Positions 7,163-16,335 of a stretch of 64,000 nt of DNA are shown here, piece by piece. Below the pieces are notes generated by a model. It saw only the letters and a list, made by a program, of their open reading frames with translations. It searched no databases and was not told the origin of the DNA. The stretch's first letter is position 1, and each line of letters opens with the position of its first letter. The position numbers and the translations under genes are program-made. The DNA is from Bacillus massiliigorillae (GTDB lineage: Bacteria > Bacillota > Bacilli > Bacillales > DSM-1321). The stretch covers positions 2,882,099 through 2,946,098 of the forward strand of contig NZ_HG428741.1 of NCBI RefSeq assembly GCF_000380245.2, given 5' to 3'.

Positions 7163-10100
7163 AGCAAAGTTTCACTTTTTTAGGAATGACAATTTTGATG
7201 GTTGTACCTTCATCTAGCTCAGAAAAAATATAGAACTCTGCTCCTTCAATATTTCGAATTCTTCTTCTAACATTACTCAAGCCAATACCATTGCTAGCAT
7301 CTGGTTCAGAAGTCACTTTCTGCAGTCTTTGTTTAGACATTCCAACACCATTATCTTTAACTGTAATGCTTAGGAACCCCGCTTCCTTCTCTTCTATTCG
7401 CAAATAAACCGTCCCATTCCCTGCTTTATTAAATAAACCATGTTGTATAGCATTTTCCACCATTGGCTGTATAAAAAGACTCGGTATTTCAATATCCTGC
7501 TCTATTATTTCTTCAGAACAATCACAGACAAAAGATAAACGCTCTCCAAAACGAGCTTGTTCAATCTCTACATACGCTTTGGTAACTTCAAGTTCATCTT
7601 CTAGTGTTGTCACGTGCCCTTCCTTCCCTGTAGTAAAGACATATCTTAAGTAGCAACTTAACATCGTCAGTAAATGTGAGGCACGTTCTGAATCAATATA
7701 GCAAAACGCAATAATAGCATTTAATGCATTGTAGAGAAAATGTGGCTTAATTTGCGCCTGTAAAAAAGCCATTTCGTGTTCTAACGCTTTCTGCATAGAC
7801 ACTCGAATTTGTTTTACTGTATGTAAGCGTGTTAAGACAGTTTCTTTGTTGAATGGTTTTGTAATGTAGTCATTCGCACCTGCCTGAAAAGCCATTGCAA
7901 TATCTCTTGGTGCATCTAATACTGTTGCAACAATAACAGGAAGTTGCATCAACGTATATTGCTCTCTAATTTTCTTTACTAATTCAACCCCTGACATACC
8001 AGGCATCATAACATCTGTAATAACGTATTTAATATCATTCATTTCATCCAGTATTTTCATTGCCTGAAATCCTGAATATGCCGCTATCGGTATAAATTCT
8101 TCTTCCAATAATAGATTTAACACTTGAATATTAACGGGATTATCATCTACTATAAGAACTTTTTCACCTTTATCTTTTTTATTAGGGGACAACTCCAATT
8201 GAATTTTTGATTTCGTTTTAAATTCTATTTCTTCTCTTACCATTAAAGATTTAGCTTCTGCAAAAGGCAATGCTAAAGCTATAATGGTTCCATTCCCTAC
8301 TTCCGTTTTCTCTACCCAAATTCTTCCACCCATATTATTCATTAATTGATGACTAATATAAAGACCCAATCCCATCCCACGACTATTGAACGAAACGCTA
8401 TCATAATCTTCAGAATACAAAAACTCAAAAATAGATGGTATAACCTTTTTTTCCATTCCACATCCAGTATCTTCTATATAAAGGTACACATCGTTTTGCA
8501 TTTTAAGTGCTGAAACAACAATTTTTCCATTTGCCGTAAATTTCATTGCATTATGCAATACATTAAATAATACTTGGCGAAAACGATTTTCATCACCAAG
8601 CATACATAAATTTGCTGGAATATTATTTTCAAAGCTAATTTGTTTATGGTCAAGATCAGAAGCTAACAATTCATAAACAATACTCGTAATAACCCGAATA
8701 TCAATAGCACCTATTTCTAATTTCAAATCATCAAATCGCATCTTCGTGAAATCCTGCAAATCATTCAAAAGATAATTTAGTTTTTCCGTAGTTTGTTCCA
8801 CTATTAACAACTTATCATATTGATCATTTGTTAAATTCTTTCGTGGTTTTTTTGTTATTTCATTAACGATGTTCATTATGCCATGCAGTGGTGTTTTCAT
8901 TTCATGTGATGTAATAGCCAAGAATTCATCTTTAATTCGATTACTTTTTTGTAAACTAACAGCAAGCTGTTCAGCCTTTTCAGTTTCATTTTTCAATCGT
9001 GTCGCAAGAAAAGCATTCATCATAACAATAAATCCTAAAATTCCAATATGATTATAAAATTCAAGTCCACTAAGTCTTGCAGCATCTAACGCTCCACTTA
9101 ATGAAGTAACAAATAGAAAGAAGATAACTCCACTTAAAGACCATACTTCATTTCTATTCATAGAGGATTGATTATTAAAAGCCATAATAAGCAATCTTAT
9201 ATAAAAATAGAAAAAAAGAATATTACTATAAATTGTAACAGGCGCTTGAATAACAGAAATTGCTCGTGCCGGTAACACAATAAATGAAATGACGTATAGA
9301 ATAATAGGTGCTAAACATATCACAGCTACACTTTTTCGCACTAGTTTAGGTTCAACATGAATTAAAAAGGCAAATAAGACAACATAGCTTCCGTACGTAG
9401 ATAAATCCTGTAGGGTAAAGAGCCATTCAAATGAAATGTCAGGAAAAATACGACTAATAATTCGTTCTTTTCTAGTAGCAATCAAAAGGCTTATTACAAA
9501 GAAATAAACACCACTATAAAAGTACATTGTATTTCTCTGTCTCATCATAAAAAGCGTTAAATGGTATACAGCAAATATTAATAAAAATACCGTTGCCGCC
9601 CATTCTGTCGTAAAGCTATAATGCGCTGCTTTATTGATCCCTTGCTCTGTACCTATATCAATAGGCTGAACAATGCCACTTTCCGTATTGCTATAGTTGG
9701 CTACTTGAAACACAAGTTCCAACTTTGAATTTTTAATAGAATAAAAATATTCATAAGGAACATTTTTATTAATAGTTTTAGCTTTCTTTTCGTCGGGATA
9801 TCCAACTTGTTTTACTTTTTCACCATTTACATAAAGAACGTGAGAAGACCAAATATTTCGAATCGTTAAACCAATATTCCTCTCATTATTCGGCAAATAT
9901 ACGGTTAATCGATAAGTTCCAATTGAGCTATCACTTTTCCAACCTCTAGGTACTTTTTCATAAATACTTTTGGCATTATTAAAATCTTTAGGAAGGAGTA
10001 GTTTATCTCCAACAAATTCCCATTCACCATTTAACGGGACTATGCCATCCTTTTCGAAATCCCAATTACTTAAATCGAGTATGCCATTTTCCGCAGTAGG

Positions 10101-10196
10101 TGGATTACTTGGCGTTTTTTGAGACAAGTTGGCAACTAAAAAAATCAGCTCCAATAAAATCAAAATCGAAATAAGAACTGCCAACTTTGCTTTCAT
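7161..10196 (-). CDS. 7TM hybrid sensor histidine kinase with two kinase modules
   Basis: The 1011-residue membrane protein is built, in order, of a first helix (8-24), an extracellular galactose-binding-like 7TMR-DISM extracellular region (about 40-180), seven membrane helices (about 200-400), HisKA with His431 in ITSHEMKTPLHG, a HATPase (ENRFRQVLFNVLHNAMKF; GMGLGLYIS), a receiver with Asp728 in ITDVMMPGMSG, and a second LytS-type module (QIKPHFLYNALN with His819; a second ATPase ending GIGLSNVRRRI). Phosphate could thus be passed to the internal receiver and to the SARP-like regulator encoded next. The signal is unknown; relatives are thought to sense carbohydrates or envelope ligands. Confidence 0.93.
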   Translation of the reverse strand: MKAKLAVLISILILLELIFLVANLSQKTPSNPPTAENGILDLSNWDFEKDGIVPLNGEWEFVGDKLLLPKDFNNAKSIYEKVPRGWKSDSSIGTYRLTVYLPNNERNIGLTIRNIWSSHVLYVNGEKVKQVGYPDEKKAKTINKNVPYEYFYSIKNSKLELVFQVANYSNTESGIVQPIDIGTEQGINKAAHYSFTTEWAATVFLLIFAVYHLTLFMMRQRNTMYFYSGVYFFVISLLIATRKERIISRIFPDISFEWLFTLQDLSTYGSYVVLFAFLIHVEPKLVRKSVAVICLAPIILYVISFIVLPARAISVIQAPVTIYSNILFFYFYIRLLIMAFNNQSSMNRNEVWSLSGVIFFLFVTSLSGALDAARLSGLEFYNHIGILGFIVMMNAFLATRLKNETEKAEQLAVSLQKSNRIKDEFLAITSHEMKTPLHGIMNIVNEITKKPRKNLTNDQYDKLLIVEQTTEKLNYLLNDLQDFTKMRFDDLKLEIGAIDIRVITSIVYELLASDLDHKQISFENNIPANLCMLGDENRFRQVLFNVLHNAMKFTANGKIVVSALKMQNDVYLYIEDTGCGMEKKVIPSIFEFLYSEDYDSVSFNSRGMGLGLYISHQLMNNMGGRIWVEKTEVGNGTIIALALPFAEAKSLMVREEIEFKTKSKIQLELSPNKKDKGEKVLIVDDNPVNIQVLNLLLEEEFIPIAAYSGFQAMKILDEMNDIKYVITDVMMPGMSGVELVKKIREQYTLMQLPVIVATVLDAPRDIAMAFQAGANDYITKPFNKETVLTRLHTVKQIRVSMQKALEHEMAFLQAQIKPHFLYNALNAIIAFCYIDSERASHLLTMLSCYLRYVFTTGKEGHVTTLEDELEVTKAYVEIEQARFGERLSFVCDCSEEIIEQDIEIPSLFIQPMVENAIQHGLFNKAGNGTVYLRIEEKEAGFLSITVKDNGVGMSKQRLQKVTSEPDASNGIGLSNVRRRIRNIEGAEFYIFSELDEGTTIKIVIPKKVKLC

Positions 10197-10230
10197 CTAT
10201 TCAATCCTTTCGCTGATTAACTTTACTCTT

Positions 10231-10259
10231 ATTATATAGGAAAAAACTCTCAAAAAACT
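10231..10259 (-). promoter_or_regulatory. Promoter of kinase/regulator operon with 11-bp direct repeats
   Basis: A -10 TATAAT (minus strand, 10231-10236) is preceded by AAAAAACT repeated at 11-bp spacing (10241-10248 and 10252-10259, plus-strand reading). It shares the 13-mer CTCTCAAAAAACT (10247-10259) with the SLH promoter. There is no good -35 box, as expected for an activator-dependent promoter. Confidence 0.5.
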
Positions 10260-10273
10260 AAAAATCATCAATT

Positions 10274-10310
10274 AAAAACACCATCAAATTAGCCATTTGA
10301 TGGTGTTTTT
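10274..10310 (-). terminator. Terminator of the TetR-SMR operon
   Basis: The stem AAAAACACCATCAAA/TTTGATGGTGTTTTT overlaps the stop codon of the last SMR gene. The T run is present in both directions. Confidence 0.8.
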
Positions 10311-10636
10311 CCACTTTCTAGTTCTTTAGAATTAAGTAAAACGACTCCTCCAATAATCAATATTAACCCTAAGCAGGTCATCATACTAAAAGGGTCATTC
10401 CAAATAAGAATGCCAAGTAAGGCTGTTATTGCTGTACCTACTCCTGACCAGATTGCATAGGCTAAACTTAAAGAAACTGTTCTTAAGCAGAGCGATAAAC
10501 AATAAAAAGCACAACCAAATCCCAAAACTACTCCTATAGATGGGAATACATTAGTAAATCCTTCAGACAATTTAAGCATAGTTGTTCCAAATACTTCACT
10601 TGTAATCGCTAAAGCCAACGCAACATAACCGTTCAT
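10289..10636 (-). CDS. SMR-family efflux subunit (second of a pair)
   Basis: This 115-residue four-helix small multidrug resistance protein carries the conserved membrane Glu in ITSEVFGTTMLKLSEGF and the family motif LAYAIWSGVGTAITALLG. SMR pairs form antiparallel dimers that export cationic drugs or guanidinium-type compounds in exchange for protons. The RBS GGAGAG is 6 bases before ATG. It lies 24 bp after the first SMR gene. The TetR-SMR-SMR order matches B. subtilis yvdT-yvdS-yvdR. Confidence 0.9.
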   Translation of the reverse strand: MNGYVALALAITSEVFGTTMLKLSEGFTNVFPSIGVVLGFGCAFYCLSLCLRTVSLSLAYAIWSGVGTAITALLGILIWNDPFSMMTCLGLILIIGGVVLLNSKELESGKTPSNG

Positions 10637-10660
10637 ATCACACTCTCCATTCTTTCAATT

Positions 10661-10987
10661 CTAGTGCGCGGCACCAGAAAGTTTCATAATTACAACTCCA
10701 CCAATGATGAGAATTAATCCTACAAGTTTCTTAGCATGCATCTTTTCTTTCCAAACTAATACTCCAATGACAGCTGTTAAAGCAGTTCCCACTCCTGACC
10801 AAATTGCGTACGCTGTTCCTAATGGTAGATGTTTTAAAGATAGAGATAAGCAAAAAAAGGCAATCCCCATCCCAATAACAACCCCTATAGATGGCCAAAG
10901 TCTTTTAAATCCGTTAGAAACCTTAAGCATAGAGCTTCCAAACACCTCTGAAATGATAGCAATAAATAATAATACAAAAGGATTCAT
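10661..10987 (-). CDS. SMR-family efflux subunit (first of a pair)
   Basis: This 108-residue four-helix SMR protein has the essential Glu in IISEVFGSSMLKVSNGF and the signature GTAYAIWSGVGTALTAVIG. It is strongly similar to its downstream partner and probably forms a heterodimer with it. The RBS AGAAGGGGGA precedes the ATG. It is encoded 14 bp after the TetR gene, so repressor and pump are made from one transcript. The substrate is not predictable from sequence. Confidence 0.9.
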   Translation of the reverse strand: MNPFVLLFIAIISEVFGSSMLKVSNGFKRLWPSIGVVIGMGIAFFCLSLSLKHLPLGTAYAIWSGVGTALTAVIGVLVWKEKMHAKKLVGLILIIGGVVIMKLSGAAH

Positions 10988-11001
10988 TGAAAATCCCCCT
11001 T

Positions 11002-11541
11002 CTATTTTGTCATGTCTACTAACCTATCAATTACACCTTTACGCAACTCATCATCAATAGGTGCTATATTAAATAACTCTGAATAATAAAGACCATCCAT
11101 AGCTAGACGTATAATTGTTGCCGTTATTGGATCTATTCCATCTTGTTCAATTTTATTCTGTGCATCTTGATAGCTATTAGAAATACTCTCTGCCAGTACT
11201 GGATTTAAGGCTGAAGCAGCATAAAGCCCTATATTTAATTCTCCGTTTTCGTTCAAATCACAAATCGATGCATCAATTAGTGCTCTTGTATATTTTCCTT
11301 GCTCAAAGGTATCTTGTTGCGCAAATTCATTAAAACGTTGCATGAAATCCTCGATAATATGTTCTGCTAAGCCAAGAAATAAAGCTTCCTTATTAGGAAA
11401 ATGATATAGCAACCCTCCTTTGCTGATACCCGCGTGCTTGGCAACTGCATCAAGCGTTAATGCATTAAAATCATGCTCTATAACAAATTCTGTAGCTGAC
11501 TTTAATATTAAGTCACGTTTTATTTTCGCTTTTGATTCCAA
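11002..11541 (-). CDS. TetR/AcrR-family repressor of the SMR operon
   Basis: The 179-residue protein has an N-terminal TetR HTH (ILKSATEFVIEHDFNALTLDAVAKHAGISKGGLLYHFPNKEAL, about residues 12-55) and a C-terminal helical ligand-binding domain. The start is TTG 11541, with GGAGG 8-9 bases upstream. It is the first gene of tetR-smr-smr and presumably represses its own operon until a substrate binds. A near-palindrome, GTCTGTTCGGAC (11563-11574), directly upstream is a candidate operator. Confidence 0.9.
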   Translation of the reverse strand: MESKAKIKRDLILKSATEFVIEHDFNALTLDAVAKHAGISKGGLLYHFPNKEALFLGLAEHIIEDFMQRFNEFAQQDTFEQGKYTRALIDASICDLNENGELNIGLYAASALNPVLAESISNSYQDAQNKIEQDGIDPITATIIRLAMDGLYYSELFNIAPIDDELRKGVIDRLVDMTK

Positions 11542-11562
11542 TCAATACGCCTCCTCAAAACC

Positions 11563-11574
11563 GTCTGTTCGGAC
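11563..11574. promoter_or_regulatory. Candidate TetR operator
   Basis: GTCTGTTCGGAC is an imperfect palindrome (one mismatch pair) between the minus-strand -10-like TACAAT (plus ATTGTA, 11581-11586) and the RBS of the repressor. Its position is suitable for auto-repression. Confidence 0.4.
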
Positions 11575-11600
11575 TTTTTTATTGTACCGTCGAGTTAGTC

Positions 11601-11678
11601 TTTTTTACAACCTTTTTTACAACCTTTTTTACAACCTTTTTTACAACCTTTTTTACAACCTTTTTTACAACCTTTTTT
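11601..11678. repeat. 12-bp tandem repeat, 6.5 copies of TTTTTTACAACC
   Basis: Six exact units plus a TTTTTT half unit. Read on the minus strand every unit contains TTGTAA. The copy nearest the gene (11605-11610) lies 18 bp from TACAAT (11581-11586) and could serve as the -35 box of the tetR-SMR promoter. This is a VNTR-type locus prone to slipped-strand length change. Confidence 0.9.
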
Positions 11679-11681
11679 GCT

Positions 11682-11729
11682 AAAAAAAAGACTGCTCATA
11701 GTCCGTAATTCTGACTAATGAACAGTCTT
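11682..11729 (-). terminator. Terminator of the SLH-amidase gene
   Basis: The outer stem AAGACTG/CAGTCTT with inner pairing is followed on the minus strand by a run of eight T. Confidence 0.8.
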
Positions 11730-11751
11730 ATCTTCATTTCATTTTAAACTT

Positions 11752-13194
11752 TTACACTACATCATAATATGGTGCAACATCAAAGCCTTTTGCTTTATAG
11801 TAATCTAGTATACCAAGGTAAATAGCTTCTGCTGCTTTTTGACGATAAACAGGAGAGTTTAATTTCTCACTATCAGCTTTTGTATCCATGAAAGCTAATT
11901 CAACTAACACAGCAGGCATTTGATTTTCACGAATAACATGAAAGTCTCCATGCTTTATTCCACGATCTCTCGTGTCAAGTGCTACAACTAATCGCTTTTG
12001 AATAAATTCAGCTAACATTTTGCTATCTGAAACATACGGATTGGTGGCTGCTTTACTTACTTTACCCCAATAATAAGTTTCACTACCTGTTCCACCACCA
12101 CCATTCGCATGAATGCTAACGAATGTATTACCTTTTACACTAAGTGCATACGGTACACGGTCTTTAACAAGATCAAGTGTTACATCTGTTTCTCTCGTAT
12201 ATTTTACGTTTAATGGTGTTTGAATGAGTAATTTTTTTAATAGTAGACTTGTATTTAAAACAATATCTTTTTCCTTGAGTCCAAAACCAACTTTACCAGG
12301 GTCCGTTCCTCCATGCCCTGGATCAATAACAAGTACTTGTGAAGCTAGAGACTTACCACCACTTGTATCTCCTGGATTATCACCTGAAGAAGTTGGATTA
12401 CTTGTTGATAAATAATCTGTTGATACAAACCCAATCGTATTGTCGTCTGCCTTAATTAACACCCAATTTCCAACTTGGTATCCAAGTGTTACTTTCTCTT
12501 TATATTTCAAAACTTTCACTACATTATAATTTGTTGATGGCCCTTTTCTTACATTTAACGTGCTACTTGTTACGTATCTTTCACTGCTAAATGATACTGA
12601 AGGATTGTTTAAACGCATTGTGTAGTCAATGGCTCTCGCAATAAAGATAGCTGTTTCTTCGCGAACTGCTTGACGCTCTGCAGCAAATGTTCCATCCGCT
12701 TGTGTAGTATCAATTCCTCTTGATGTAATAGCTTTTGCGGCTCCAGAAGTGGTATTGTTAAACTCATAACCAAAAGCTCTGCTAATCATAATTGCCATTT
12801 CACCGCGAGTTACTAATCCATTAGGTTTGAATGAACCATCTGAGTAACCAGAAATAATCTTCTTATCAACTGCAGATTGAATATAACCTGAGGCAAAATT
12901 ACCTGAACCAACATCTTTAAATTTTGTCTTTTTCTTTGTGCCATCCAAGTTTAACGCGCGCCCTACCATCGCCGCAAATTCTGCGCGAGTTACATTTTGC
13001 CGCGGTTTAAAGTAACCATTCTCATCTCCGCTTGTTATTTTCCCTTGAGCTAAAAATGCAATTTCGTCAAAGGCTGGATGATTCGTGCTAATGTCTTTAA
13101 ACGTTGTTGCCGCTTCTGTTTTTGAAGTATCTAAAGTACAAATACTAAAGATAAAGACAACTAAACCAAGAAGTAGTTTCGCAAATGTTTTCAT
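11752..13194 (-). CDS. SLH-anchored N-acetylmuramoyl-L-alanine amidase
   Basis: The 480-residue exported wall hydrolase has a signal peptide (residues 1-28, ending TEA), three SLH domains (about 30-200), an SH3b domain (VTSSTLNVRKGPSTNYNVVKVL to DYLST) and a C-terminal Amidase_3 zinc domain. The metal and catalytic motifs are VIDPGHGGTDPG, the Glu of GLKEKDIVLN, SIHANGG and VELAFM. It cleaves the lactyl-alanine bond of peptidoglycan, probably in cell separation or turnover, and is held on the wall through SLH-pyruvyl polysaccharide binding. It is a single-gene unit with its own terminator. Confidence 0.95.
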   Translation of the reverse strand: MKTFAKLLLGLVVFIFSICTLDTSKTEAATTFKDISTNHPAFDEIAFLAQGKITSGDENGYFKPRQNVTRAEFAAMVGRALNLDGTKKKTKFKDVGSGNFASGYIQSAVDKKIISGYSDGSFKPNGLVTRGEMAIMISRAFGYEFNNTTSGAAKAITSRGIDTTQADGTFAAERQAVREETAIFIARAIDYTMRLNNPSVSFSSERYVTSSTLNVRKGPSTNYNVVKVLKYKEKVTLGYQVGNWVLIKADDNTIGFVSTDYLSTSNPTSSGDNPGDTSGGKSLASQVLVIDPGHGGTDPGKVGFGLKEKDIVLNTSLLLKKLLIQTPLNVKYTRETDVTLDLVKDRVPYALSVKGNTFVSIHANGGGGTGSETYYWGKVSKAATNPYVSDSKMLAEFIQKRLVVALDTRDRGIKHGDFHVIRENQMPAVLVELAFMDTKADSEKLNSPVYRQKAAEAIYLGILDYYKAKGFDVAPYYDVV

Positions 13195-13371
13195 TTATAA
13201 TATGTCCTTTCTATTCTATGTATTGTCCTATTAATATACCATTTTTTTCTACAATATTATTGCTTTTTATGTGAATTTTCTGTTTTAACGACAAAAAACA
13301 AGCCTTTCCTACTAGTAAACTATCATTAAAATTATTCAAAAACCTCCCACATCTTCCACAAAAACACAAAA

Positions 13372-13399
13372 AGCCCTTTCTTTGATTACAAAGCGGGCT
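13372..13399 (-). terminator. Terminator of the 13.4 kb gene
   Basis: AGCCCTTTCTTTG pairs with CAAAGCGGGCT (interior mismatches). On the minus strand it is followed by TTTTTG. Confidence 0.7.
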
Positions 13400-13409
13400 C
13401 AAACTTTAT

Positions 13410-14090
13410 TTATTCTATAAGATTCATTTTATAAATGAATATGTATTGACAAACCTTTCTTATTTCCGCAAGAGAAAGACTAAACTTCTTCCTCGTTTCA
13501 CTTATAATGATTTCATTATGTTCTTTTGGATTATAGTACCTACCATTCTGAGTAATAAGATTATACAATCGCTCTACAAAATGATACACGTTTACTTTTA
13601 AATGACCATTTGATGTATAAGGTTCATAAATGTGATAGCTTGCTAAATCCAATTCTTGTAGAACATCTCTAGATAAAACCTTTTCTCCGTTAATGATCAA
13701 GTTTTCTGTCTTGTCATTAAAGAAATACTCTTCATTTTCATAAGTTGCTTTAATTCCAAAAAAATATTGATATGAATCTACATGTTGATAATTAGAATAC
13801 AAATACCGTTGAGCAAGACTCATAACCAAATATTGTTCTGGCTCTGTTAAATTTAAAAAAGCTTCTTTCAATTTCACCTTTACCGTGATTACAACTTCTT
13901 TCTCACTAGGCTTTTTATGAAAAATAAATGATGTTCCCTGCACATAATCTTTAAATTTTGTTTCTTCTATTACTTGATCCGTATTAGCTTTCATTTCTTT
14001 TAAATCAGGGATATGCTTTATCGAATTTCTCCAAATGAATATAAACATAACTGCTACTATTACAGTTACTACATACTTTAATCGAAGCAT
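13410..14090 (-). CDS. Hypothetical protein with an N-terminal membrane anchor
   Basis: The 226-residue protein has one hydrophobic helix (residues 5-21, YVVTVIVAVMFIFIW) and an extracytoplasmic mixed alpha/beta part. No motif was recognised. The gene has its own terminator, and an upstream gap separates it from the penicillin acylase remnant. I can say no more than that it looks like a real, membrane-tethered protein. Confidence 0.65.
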   Translation of the reverse strand: MLRLKYVVTVIVAVMFIFIWRNSIKHIPDLKEMKANTDQVIEETKFKDYVQGTSFIFHKKPSEKEVVITVKVKLKEAFLNLTEPEQYLVMSLAQRYLYSNYQHVDSYQYFFGIKATYENEEYFFNDKTENLIINGEKVLSRDVLQELDLASYHIYEPYTSNGHLKVNVYHFVERLYNLITQNGRYYNPKEHNEIIISETRKKFSLSLAEIRKVCQYIFIYKMNLIE

Positions 14091-14214
14091 AAAAATAACG
14101 CCACTTTCTCTATTTATTTTAAACGTTACAAATGCATTTATTATATAAGTATAATTATAATGAAGGTTAACTGTCTTGTCATTGAATTATTTCAAAATAT
14201 GCACACATAAAAAA

Positions 14215-14245
14215 ACAAAAACACCAAAAAAATTGGTGTTTTTGT
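14215..14245 (-). terminator. Terminator after penicillin acylase gene
   Basis: The stem ACAAAAACACCAA/TTGGTGTTTTTGT overlaps a T-rich flank. Confidence 0.75.
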
Positions 14246-14250
14246 CTTAT

Positions 14251-15983
14251 TTATTGTGGAATTAACGTCAGTGTCTGATTCTTTGATGTTTTCTCTGACA
14301 TATTTGTTACGTGATAACCACCATTAGCCCAATCCTCTACTTGATTATCATACCATTTGCTTTTAAAATGTCCCGACTGACCAGGTCCAACAACATGATA
14401 ACCTTTCGATAAATCATTTACATCGATAACGAAACGCCATGATGCTCCGTGGTTAACTAAACCTGTTTCAACATTTCGCTCCGCTGCTTGAACTGTTACT
14501 TTACTTCCACCAACCGGGATTGGATCCTTACTATATAGGGAATGTAGCCTGTCCATTCATAATCATCATTCCAACCTGGCACAGGAACCGTACTATCACC
14601 TTTTTTACGAATTGGTATATTCCCTACTGCTTTATACGCAATTGTTCCATCCTTCGATGCAAATACAAAGTTTGAAGCTGGTGCTTTAAATACTTCAACT
14701 GCTTGATCGAACTCTTTCCAACTCTTCGCCTTGTTCATACCAATAATTGCTTCTAAATCTTGAGTAGATTCTAAAGCTGTCCACTTCAAAGCTAATGCTG
14801 TTTCACCATCATTTTGGTGAGCAAACTCTGAAATAACTGGACCGTGGCGTGAAATCGTTACTTCATGATTGATAGCCTCTTGCCCTTTTACTGAAATCTT
14901 CTCGTTAATAACTTCAGCATCGACCCATTTACCATTATGTAAAAATTGTTTTGAATTATTTGGATTACGCTTCTCAATATATAAATCTTGTACGTCTGGG
15001 CCAACATTTGTTATACCCCACGCTATGTCTTCGTTATGTCCTAAAATAATACCAGGAATACCTGCAAAAATGACTCCACTCACCTTTAAGTCAGGTGCTT
15101 GTAGCGTAGTTTGATACCAAATTGCAGGTGCTGCTAAACTCAAATGTGGATCATTCGCTAATAGCGGTGCTCCACTTTCCGTTTTTTCACCACTGATTAC
15201 CCAGTTATTGCTTCCATTAAATTCTGGTGGAATAACAGCATGTACAAAACTTTTCTCGTAATCTATTTCACCTTTTGGGATGTTGGTAGGTCCATCCTTA
15301 GGGTACGACGGGAAAATATCTAATGCTTTCTCCTCTGGGAAATTACTTAACATATACTGGCGGAAGGCTTGTCCTTCCCAATGTCCACCTAAGTCATATG
15401 CCATATACTTCGCAATCGTAACCGAATCGAGAATAGTCCATTCTTTCGGCTCATAACCTAGCATTGTGAATTCAACAGGTAGCTTCTTATTACTAATAGC
15501 TTCTTGTCTAAAACTATTCACGCCATCTGCATACCATTGTAATACTTCCTTCATTTCATCTGAATAATCAGGTAATGACTTCTCAGCTGCACGCCTTAAT
15601 CCAAATGTACGAAAGAACTTATCTTGTTCTACTAGTTTTTCACCAATTACCTCACTCAATTCTCCTGAGGCTTGCCTACGACTTAAGTCCATTTGAAACA
15701 TACGATCTTGTGCAGTTACATATCCTTGCGCCATATATAAATCATGCTCATTCTTTGCTTCAATATGTGGTACACCTTGCTCATCTCTTGTTACCGTTAC
15801 TGTATCTATTAAACCATCGAGTTTAATTTCTCCTGATATTTGCGGTAACGAACGCTTCGCAAACATATTTGCTCCAAAAAGAACCAATGCCAATACAATT
15901 ATCAGACCAAGTACTGTGAATCCGACAACTTTTGGCCACCTTCGTTTCTTTGGAGCAGGCGTTGTTACTGTAGTTGCTTCCAT
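14251..15983 (-). pseudogene. Penicillin acylase family gene with internal out-of-frame deletion
   Basis: The 5' part (about 495 codons) carries a membrane helix, the alpha chain and the autocatalytic Ser of FNGSNNWVISG. It reads up to YEWTGYIPY, where family members continue for roughly another 180-200 residues. Instead, the sequence jumps to the C-terminal part (DPIPVGGSKVTVQAAERN, then GASWRFVIDVNDLSKGYHV and a final GQSGH region) in a different frame, overlapping at 14496-14556. Family members are near 790 residues. I infer that about 0.6 kb was lost, with a frameshift. Start 15983 is favoured by GAAGGGATG upstream. The truncated product would lack the end of the beta chain. Confidence 0.8.
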
Positions 15984-16335
15984 TCTATTCATCCCTTCAA
16001 AACCCACAATTAGTATGTAGTTTTATTATTTGTTTTTATAACCTAGTACTAAAATTACCAATAAACTATATCAGAAAAATATTGCTTGTACAATTAGTTT
16101 TTATGAAACTACTAAAACACTTATCTTAATACCTAACTTTTTACTTAATATGTATTTTTTCTACTAATTGTATTTTTTTCGCTTTTTTATGTGGTTTTTC
16201 CCTATTTAAAACGAAATGTAGATATAATTTCCTTATGTAATCATTTACAATTTTCAGTAATTTTATATACTACTTACAAGGATAATTTTGCTAATATTGT
16301 CGTTTACTGTATACATAAGGAGGTTTCTCGTTACA
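15984..16335. other. Intergenic region between acylase remnant and chemoreceptor
   Basis: This AT-rich spacer between divergent genes should hold both promoters. I see no convincing sigma-D type motif, hairpin or small gene, only the chemoreceptor RBS AAGGAGG near its end. Confidence 0.5.

Noticed and set aside
11601..11678. Possible CRISPR array
   Set aside because: Units are 12 bp and directly adjacent, with no spacers and no cas genes; it is a simple tandem repeat.
13211..13402. 63-codon minus-strand frame
   Set aside because: It covers the terminator at 13372-13399, has low-complexity Cys/Phe content and no RBS.
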